The notes beneath the pieces were generated by a model, which was not told where the DNA came from, searched no databases, and saw only the letters and a program-made list of their open reading frames with translations. Position numbers and translations under genes: made by a program. Of a DNA stretch of 12,698 nucleotides, positions 1 to 5,206 are shown piece by piece. Each line of letters opens with the position of its first letter. Position 1 is the first letter of the stretch. Source of the stretch: an uncultured Victivallales bacterium (GTDB lineage Bacteria > Verrucomicrobiota > Lentisphaeria > Oligosphaerales > JAFGRS01); the NCBI GenBank assembly GCA_903834675.1, contig CAILKC010000873.1, positions 1 to 12,698 of the forward strand. Direction: 5' to 3'.

Positions 1-46
1 CCGCGGCTGGTGGTGCCGCCGCGAAACCGTAACGGCGGGATGGCGG

Positions 47-76
47 ATCGAGATGGACATCGAAATCGGGATCGAA
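47..76. repeat. Degenerate hexamer tandem repeat (ATCGAA-like)
   Basis: Five consecutive six-base units lie here. Two read ATCGAA and the others are one- to three-base variants (ATCGAG, ATGGAC, ATCGGG). The phase is kept without insertions. Short ATCGAA-type arrays occur in intergenic DNA of some PVC-group genomes, to my recollection. An open frame starting at 53 runs through it, but its product is low in information and I do not call it a gene. Confidence 0.45.
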
Positions 77-81
77 TCGAC

Positions 82-108
82 GGGGGACACTCGGACACTG
101 CGTCCCCC
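82..108. repeat. Inverted repeat GGGGGAC / GTCCCCC
   Basis: GGGGGAC at 82-88 is mirrored perfectly by GTCCCCC at 102-108 across a 13-base loop, which itself holds a second GGACACT-like motif echoing the left arm. No T-run follows, so a classical intrinsic terminator is unlikely. It may be a REP-like element or a terminator-like structure of a gene lying left of the window. A smaller hairpin, CCCGC (121-125) with GCGGG (130-134), follows closely. Confidence 0.45.
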
Positions 109-212
109 CTCGTCTCTCGACCCGCCACGGCGGGCAGGCCCTCGACCCTCTGCGGTTCTCAGACAAGCAAACCCCCACGGAGCTGACTTGCGCCCCCCGC
201 TAGGCGTACCTC

Positions 213-240
213 TTGAGCCGGAACGGATGGACGGTATACT
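213..240 (+). promoter_or_regulatory. Candidate sigma70-like promoter of the sugar kinase operon
   Basis: TTGAGC at 213-218 matches four of six bases of the -35 consensus. TATACT at 235-240 matches five of six of the -10 consensus. The spacer is 16 bases. The expected start near 247 would give a leader of about 55 bases before the kinase start at 302. It is the best promoter-like pair in the stretch, but the -35 is poor and the spacing slightly short. Confidence 0.4.
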
Positions 241-301
241 TTGCCGATCGACGTCGGCGCGGCTCCAGACCGGTTCCTGAATGACCAGCGGAGATGACAC
301 C

Positions 302-1402
302 ATGGCAACTCTGACCATTAAGCCAGCCAAGGCCTGCCAGTGGGACCAGCTTTCACTCGGCGAGATCATGATCCGCCTGGACCCCGGCGATGGGCGCATT
401 CACACCACCCGCTCCTTCCAGGTCTGGGAGGGCGGCGGCGAGTACAACGTGGCCCGTGGTCTGCGGCGTTGCTTCGGCCTGCGTACGGCCGTGGTCACCG
501 CCATCGCGGACAACCCCGTGGGCCGACTGCTCGAGGACCTGATCCTGCAAGGCGGGGTGGATATGCGGCACGTCAAGTGGCTCCCCTTCGATGGCGTGGG
601 CCGCGACTGCCGCAATGGCCTTAACTTCACCGAGAAGGGCTTCGGCGTCCGCGGCGCCGTAGGCTGTAGCGACCGGGGCCATACGGCGATCAGCAAACTC
701 AAGCCCGGCGACATCGACTGGAAACGCATCTTCAAGGACGAGGGCGTGCGCTGGTTCCACTGCGGTGGCATTTTCGCGGGCCTGGGCGAGCACACTCCCG
801 AGGTGGCCATCGAGGCCATGGAATGCGCCAAGGAAAACGGCGCCATCATTAGCTATGACCTGAACTACCGCGCCAGCCTCTGGAAAACCATCGGCGGCAC
901 CAAGCGCGCCGCGGAAGTCAACCGGCGCATCGCCGGCCTGGTCGACGTGATGATCGGCAACGAAGAGGACTTCACCGCCGCCCTGGGCTTCAAGGTCGCA
1001 GGCGTGGACGAGAATTGCGGCGGCCTGGACCCGGCGAGCTTCAAACAGATGATCGCGCAGGCCGTGGCGGCCTTCCCGAACTTCAAGGCCGTGGCGACGA
1101 CGTTGCGGGAGGTCCGCAGCGCTACCCTCAACGACTGGGGCGCGGTGCTCTACTACGATGGGCAGTTCCACGAGTCAACTCCGCGGCCAGGACTGGAGAT
1201 TTTTGACCGCGTCGGCGGCGGCGATTCGTTCGCCTCCGGCTTGATCTACGGCTTTCTGGCCGGCCTGCCGCCGCAGGAGTGCGTCGAGCTCGGCGCCGCC
1301 CACGGAGCCCTCGCCATGACCACTCCCGGCGACACCACCATGGCCACGAAGAAAGAAGTCGAAACCCTGGCCAAAGGCGGCAGCGCCAGAGTCCAACGCT
1401 GA
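302..1402 (+). CDS. kdgK: PfkB-family sugar kinase, 2-keto-3-deoxygluconate kinase type
   Basis: The 366-residue cytoplasmic protein is a ribokinase/PfkB-fold enzyme that transfers the ATP gamma-phosphate to a sugar or sugar acid. The N-terminal signature is seen as GGGEYNVARGL (residues 44-54). SYDLNYRASLW (184-194) resembles the D-x-N-x-R-x-x-LW motif of 2-keto-3-deoxygluconate (KDG) kinases. The C-terminal signature DRVGGGDSFASGLIY (302-316) carries the catalytic base Asp308, with GGGD replacing the commoner GAGD, again typical of KDG-kinase-like members. KDG kinase makes KDPG, which an aldolase splits to pyruvate and glyceraldehyde 3-phosphate. Substrate assignment inside PfkB from motifs is only moderately safe; another sugar or a nucleoside is possible. 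I chose ATG 302 because CGGAG ends eight bases before it; the in-frame ATG at 281 lacks a ribosome site and would add seven residues. It is the first gene of a three-gene operon. Confidence 0.85.
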   Translation: MATLTIKPAKACQWDQLSLGEIMIRLDPGDGRIHTTRSFQVWEGGGEYNVARGLRRCFGLRTAVVTAIADNPVGRLLEDLILQGGVDMRHVKWLPFDGVGRDCRNGLNFTEKGFGVRGAVGCSDRGHTAISKLKPGDIDWKRIFKDEGVRWFHCGGIFAGLGEHTPEVAIEAMECAKENGAIISYDLNYRASLWKTIGGTKRAAEVNRRIAGLVDVMIGNEEDFTAALGFKVAGVDENCGGLDPASFKQMIAQAVAAFPNFKAVATTLREVRSATLNDWGAVLYYDGQFHESTPRPGLEIFDRVGGGDSFASGLIYGFLAGLPPQECVELGAAHGALAMTTPGDTTMATKKEVETLAKGGSARVQR

Positions 1403-1413
1403 ATGGATAACGT

Positions 1414-2778
1414 ATGATTCTCCATCTGGCCCAAGGCGTAGTGGTCAACCTCTTCGTGCTGTTGGGCTTTGCGGCCTTGTGCGCCATGGTCGGCGCGCAC
1501 GCCGCCAAGCTGGGACGGACGATTCCGGCCTGGACCAACGGACTCCTGTTCGGCTTCATGGCGGTCGTGACCATGCTCGTCCCCGTCCGCACGGCCCCCG
1601 GCGTGATCTTCGACTGCCGCTCGGGCGTGATCGGTACGGCGGCGCTGATGGGGGGGCCGCTGGCAGCGCTGATGAGCCTGCCGCTGCCGTGCGGTTACCG
1701 CCTGCTGCTCGGCGGCAGCGGCACGTTGCCGGGCATGTGTGAGCTGATCCTGCCCGCCATTTTCGGCAGTTTGCTTCACCTGCGTCTGCGACGGTACCAG
1801 GAGTCCCTCCATCTCGGGCAGATTGTCGCCGCCAGCCTGTGCGTCACCATCGCCACAAACGCCACCATCTTAGCGCTGATCACCTTCTGCATGTCGAACC
1901 ACGCCATCGAAGTCGGGCCGGCAGCGGCCCTCCTACTGACGACTAACACGGTCGCCTCGATGTCGCTGTTGAGCGCGCTGATCACCCTTGAGCGACAGCA
2001 CTTTCTAGCGGTTGCCAAGATCGCCGACAGCGAACGCCGGATGCTGCACTCGCAGAAAATGGCCGCCTTGGGGCAACTCGCCGGGAAGGTTGCCCACGAC
2101 TTCCTCAACGCCCTCACCGCCATCTTGGGCAACGCGCAGATGGCCAAGGACCAGACCGCTGGCACCCCGCGGGTCGTGGCCCTGATGGACGACATCATCG
2201 CCACGGTCGCACGCATCGCTCACTTCAGCGGCGAACTGATGGCCTTCTCCATGCCCAGTCCGCCGCGCACGCAACGCCTGGCGCTGAGCACGTGTTTCGT
2301 CGGGATCGAACAGATCCTGGCGCGGACCCTCGGCGCTGAGATCAGCGTGGCCTTCCAGGCAGACCCGGCGGCCGGCATCGTCGAGATGGACCCGGAACTG
2401 CTGCAACAGGCCATCGTGCATCTGGCCGTCAATGCCGGAGAGGCCATGTCCGGTCGCGGCCGCCTGATTATTGCGGTGGCGCCCGCCAACCTCTCGGCCG
2501 TCGAGAGCGAACGCCTCCAAGCCGGCGTCCGCGCCGAGAACCGCCACCGGGGCCCCTTCGCCCTCCTCTCCGTCCAGGACACGGGCTGCGGCATGACGCC
2601 AGAGACCGTCTCCCGCATCTTCGAGCCCTTTTTTACGACCAAGAAGAACCGGCGAAACGCTGGCTTAGGCCTGTGTACCGTGTACAACATCGTGCAGCAG
2701 CATGGCGGGCACCTCGACGTCCAGTCTGAGCCCGGCCATGGCGCCACCTTTCTGATCTACCTTCCGGTCGTGGCCTGA
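1414..2778 (+). CDS. Membrane sensor histidine kinase, 5TMR-LYT sensor plus NtrB-like transmitter
   Basis: The 454-residue inner-membrane sensor kinase has about six hydrophobic segments in residues 1-192. They include the pattern of the LytS/BtsS-type 5TMR-LYT domain: PGVIFDCRSGVIG (62-74), then GGPLAALM and YRLLLGGSG (95-103). A short linker leads to a HisKA-type dimerisation helix with AHDFLNALTAILGN (227-240), where His228 is the likely phospho-acceptor. The ATP-binding domain shows an N box with Asn340, G1 DTGCGM (389-394), F box FEPFFTTK (403-410) and G2 GLGL (417-420). All catalytic boxes look intact, so it should be active. The canonical second N of HDFNN is Leu here. The ribosome site is weak (GGA at 1405-1407), and the gene starts 11 bases after the sugar kinase, suggesting translational coupling. 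No response regulator lies in the window. The ligand is unknown; a small carboxylate or sugar acid is a guess from the BtsS (pyruvate) precedent and the neighbour. Confidence 0.88.
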   Translation: MILHLAQGVVVNLFVLLGFAALCAMVGAHAAKLGRTIPAWTNGLLFGFMAVVTMLVPVRTAPGVIFDCRSGVIGTAALMGGPLAALMSLPLPCGYRLLLGGSGTLPGMCELILPAIFGSLLHLRLRRYQESLHLGQIVAASLCVTIATNATILALITFCMSNHAIEVGPAAALLLTTNTVASMSLLSALITLERQHFLAVAKIADSERRMLHSQKMAALGQLAGKVAHDFLNALTAILGNAQMAKDQTAGTPRVVALMDDIIATVARIAHFSGELMAFSMPSPPRTQRLALSTCFVGIEQILARTLGAEISVAFQADPAAGIVEMDPELLQQAIVHLAVNAGEAMSGRGRLIIAVAPANLSAVESERLQAGVRAENRHRGPFALLSVQDTGCGMTPETVSRIFEPFFTTKKNRRNAGLGLCTVYNIVQQHGGHLDVQSEPGHGATFLIYLPVVA

Positions 2779-2785
2779 TGGCCCG

Positions 2786-4156
2786 ATGACGAGCGCAGTG
2801 GAGACGAACGCAGCCATGCCGACGCACCTGCCAGACGCCCCGCCCCGAGCCGTCTTCCACGAGCCCGTCCGCAACCTGCCCCTGAACGCCGATGCCGACG
2901 TCATAGTCTGCGGCGGCGGGCCGGCGGGCACCGCAGCGGCCCTGACCGCGGCTCGCGCCGGAGCCCGCACCCGGCTCTTCGAACTGCAGGGCAGCCTCGG
3001 AGGCGTCTGGACTTCCGGCTTGCTGACCTGGCTCTTTGATTTCGATCAGCCGGGCCTCACCCGCGAATTGGCCCGCCGCCTCGATCAGGGTTCCGTGCGC
3101 GCCGTGGTCCGCCCCAGTATGTTCACCTACCACCCCGAGGACATGCGACGGCTACTGGAGGAGTTGTGCGAGGTCGCTGGCGTGCAGACCCTCCTGCACA
3201 GCCGCGTGGCCGCGGCGTACCGCGACGGCCGTCGGCTCACCACCGTGGTCACCGAGTCCAAGTCCGGTCGGCAAGCCTGGCAAGCGCCCGTCTTCATCGA
3301 TTGCAGCGGCGATGGCGACCTTGGAGCCCAGGCCGGCTGCGGCTGGGATTTCGGGCGCGGTGATCCCGAGGGCACCTGCCAACCCATGACGCTAAACGCC
3401 TTGGTTGTGGTCAAGGACGCCGCCGACCTCGCGGACTGTATCTCGTTCTATCAGGGCCGTGACGCGCACCTGCCAGCGGTGGAATGCTTCCAGCGCGAGA
3501 TCCGGCGGGCGGGTTGCGAGACCTCCTACGGGCACCCGACGTTGTTTCAGGCGCGCGGCAACCTCCTCACCTTTATGATCAACCACGAGTACGGGGTCAA
3601 GCCCTTCGATGCGACGCAGGTGAGCGCGGCGACCCTCCGGGCGCGGGCCGAGATCCACCAGGTCGCGGCCGGGCTGCGTGCCCTGGGCGGGCGCTGGGAG
3701 GGCTTCCAGGTGGCTGCCACCGCCGAGCAGATCGGGGTACGCGATGGCCGCCGCCTGCACGGGCTCTACACCGTCTCTCGCGCTGACCTGGTGGCAGGGG
3801 CACGCCACCCCGATCCCGTCGCCCGCGTGACCTTCGGAGTTGACATCCACGCCGCCACCCGCAAGAAGAACCAGGCAGAACCCATCTCCCACGGCGACCT
3901 CAGAATGAAGCCCTACGACATCCCGCTGCGGGCGCTGATCGCACGGGATGTCGACGGCCTGCTGATGGCCGGGCGCTGCATCAGCGGCGACTTCATCGCC
4001 CACGCCAGTTACCGGGTTACCGGCAACGCCGTCGCCATGGGCGAGGCGGCTGGGGCGGTCGCGGCGCTCGCCGCCCGCCAAGGTCGGCCAGCGCCAGAAG
4101 TGCCCTGGGACGAGGTCGCCGCGCTGCTCCGTAGCCTGAGAACTCCCTACCTCTGA
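2786..4156 (+). CDS. FAD-dependent oxidoreductase (FAD_oxidored family)
   Basis: The 456-residue flavoprotein has a Rossmann-type dinucleotide site near its start, DVIVCGGGPAGTAAA (38-52). An acidic residue at the end of the second strand (Glu66) would bind the ribose, and LGGVWTSGLL (71-80) follows. The C-terminal half has the second FAD-contacting block, GLLMAGRCISGDFIAHASYR (from residue 391), followed by GNAVAMGEAAGAVAALAA. This order and length fit the FAD_oxidored family (PF12831), common in PVC and Armatimonadota genomes and mostly uncharacterised. There is no signal peptide or membrane segment, so it should be cytoplasmic. The substrate cannot be told. It starts seven bases after the sensor kinase and ends the operon, so a role in oxidising or reducing a sugar-derived metabolite is plausible. 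ATG 2816 is an alternative start: GTGGAG lies 12 bases upstream of it, whereas ATG 2786 has no clear ribosome site. Both precede the FAD fold. Confidence 0.82.
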   Translation: MTSAVETNAAMPTHLPDAPPRAVFHEPVRNLPLNADADVIVCGGGPAGTAAALTAARAGARTRLFELQGSLGGVWTSGLLTWLFDFDQPGLTRELARRLDQGSVRAVVRPSMFTYHPEDMRRLLEELCEVAGVQTLLHSRVAAAYRDGRRLTTVVTESKSGRQAWQAPVFIDCSGDGDLGAQAGCGWDFGRGDPEGTCQPMTLNALVVVKDAADLADCISFYQGRDAHLPAVECFQREIRRAGCETSYGHPTLFQARGNLLTFMINHEYGVKPFDATQVSAATLRARAEIHQVAAGLRALGGRWEGFQVAATAEQIGVRDGRRLHGLYTVSRADLVAGARHPDPVARVTFGVDIHAATRKKNQAEPISHGDLRMKPYDIPLRALIARDVDGLLMAGRCISGDFIAHASYRVTGNAVAMGEAAGAVAALAARQGRPAPEVPWDEVAALLRSLRTPYL

Positions 4157-4228
4157 GAAGCCGCAAGGAAAGCGCCGCCGCCGCGGGCGTGGTCACAGTC
4201 CGACCTGTCCGAAGGCGAGGGCCCGCCG

Positions 4229-4945
4229 CTACGGACGCCGCCGTCGGCCGATCAAGACGCGGTTCATGGGCGTCACCTCCGCCGGGATCGTGGTCCAGCG
4301 CACGTGGTAGCCGGCCTGTTCGAGCCGGTAGGTGCGGTCCACGTCGTGGGCCAGGGCATGGCCCAGAGCCAGTTGCACGGCCAGCGGGGCGGCGCATGGT
4401 TTCCGGGGGTAACAGCACGGCAACACCGCGAGGCTGCCGCCCGTAGCGATGGCGAGGTCCACGCACTGGTCGGTCAGCGTCCCGCAGGCATGGGCACTGA
4501 CGATGGCAGTACCCGGAGCCAGAGCGTCCCGCAGCGTCTGTATCCTGGCCGTGCGGAAGGACACCTTCTCCTCAATCCACGGTCCGACCTGTCGGGCGCA
4601 GGCCAGCAACTTGGCGTAGCTGGGTGGTTCTCGCTCGTCGGTCAAAAGGACCCGCTGCACGCGCCGCTCGAACAAGGCGAACAGAATCCCCAGCAGGCCG
4701 TGGCCGCAGCACAGATCCGCCATCTGCTCTGCCCGCACCTCACCCCGAATGCACTCGAACAGCTCGCCGCACTCCAGGATCTCCTTGATCGGCAGCACCC
4801 GTACCGCCGCCAGCGCCCGCACCAAGCGGTCCTGCAGGCTGTCGGACGCAAAGACGCGCTCCGCCAGAGCCTGCCCAAGATTGGAGCGCGAAGCCATCCA
4901 CGACCGGTCGCCCATCTCATTCAGTTGTCGGAAAAACCGGAACAT
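4229..4945 (-). CDS. SAM-dependent methyltransferase, Methyltransf_32-like, cysteine-rich
   Basis: The 238-residue soluble protein has a class I methyltransferase motif I, ADLCCGHGLLGIL (76-88), and an acidic end of strand two (LLTDERE, Asp103). Two further blocks, HACGTLTD (152-159) and VLPCCYPRKPC (174-184), match the HACG...D and PCC pattern I associate with the Methyltransf_32 family (PF13679), which includes the eukaryotic METTL25/GSTCD-type proteins. Six cysteines cluster in these motifs (79, 80, 154, 177, 178, 184), which hints at a metal site or redox sensitivity. The substrate is unknown; RNA, protein or a small molecule are all possible. A GGGGA sequence at 4952-4956 (read on the minus strand) lies six bases before the ATG. 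It converges with the FAD oxidoreductase, with 72 bases between the stops and no clear intrinsic terminator there. A longer open frame on the opposite strand (4304-5929) lacks any recognisable domain. Confidence 0.75.
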   Translation of the reverse strand: MFRFFRQLNEMGDRSWMASRSNLGQALAERVFASDSLQDRLVRALAAVRVLPIKEILECGELFECIRGEVRAEQMADLCCGHGLLGILFALFERRVQRVLLTDEREPPSYAKLLACARQVGPWIEEKVSFRTARIQTLRDALAPGTAIVSAHACGTLTDQCVDLAIATGGSLAVLPCCYPRKPCAAPLAVQLALGHALAHDVDRTYRLEQAGYHVRWTTIPAEVTPMNRVLIGRRRRP

Positions 4946-5206
4946 CGCGCATCCCCGTTGCCGCCACCCTTGCCATGGACCGCGGACGATCCGAAGTCAG
5001 AACTCTTACTCCGAAACAACGGTTCCGCGCGTAACTGCTATACAAAGGAGGCTCTTGCAGAACCCTCGGCTCGCGGGCGCCTTCGCGCCTGTGGCCGCTC
5101 GCCCTCCATGGTGGTTCGCGAACCACTCTGGGGTTCCACAAGGGCCTCGTCAGAATGGAACTCTGGTCGAACGTACTGCCGCGTGCCCTCACGTCCTCGG
5201 GTAGCC
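4946..5206. other. Intergenic region with palindromes, no confident gene
   Basis: This 261-base stretch separates two minus-strand genes. It holds the perfect 16-base palindrome at 5111-5126 and a stem GGCGC-CTTC-GCGCC at 5076-5089. On the plus strand a strong AAAGGAGG (5044-5051) lies three bases before a TTG codon at 5055, opening a frame of 49 codons that stops at 5202-5204. No homology is recognisable in that product, so it is not called as a gene. No good promoter for the methyltransferase was found, though the gap is large enough for one. Confidence 0.5.
5111..5126. repeat. Perfect 16-base palindrome GTGGTTCGCGAACCAC
   Basis: Both 8-base arms match exactly with no spacer (GTGGTTCG/CGAACCAC). 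No T-run follows on either strand, so a simple intrinsic terminator is not favoured. It sits about 165 bases upstream of the methyltransferase start and 80 bases downstream of the secreted-protein stop (both on the minus strand). A dimeric regulator site or part of a dispersed intergenic repeat are the two readings; the sequence cannot decide between them. Confidence 0.6.

Noticed and set aside
53..280. 75-codon frame ahead of the sugar kinase
   Set aside because: It runs through the hexamer repeat and inverted repeat, has no ribosome site and no recognisable product, and overlaps the candidate promoter.
1650..1656. Run of seven G in the sensor kinase gene, possible phase-variation tract
   Set aside because: The frame is intact, the sequence encodes the expected Gly-Gly of the 5TMR domain, and runs of this length are common at this GC content.
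4157..4228. Possible bidirectional terminator between convergent genes
   Set aside because: The stretch is GC-rich, but I found no stem followed by a T-run on either strand.
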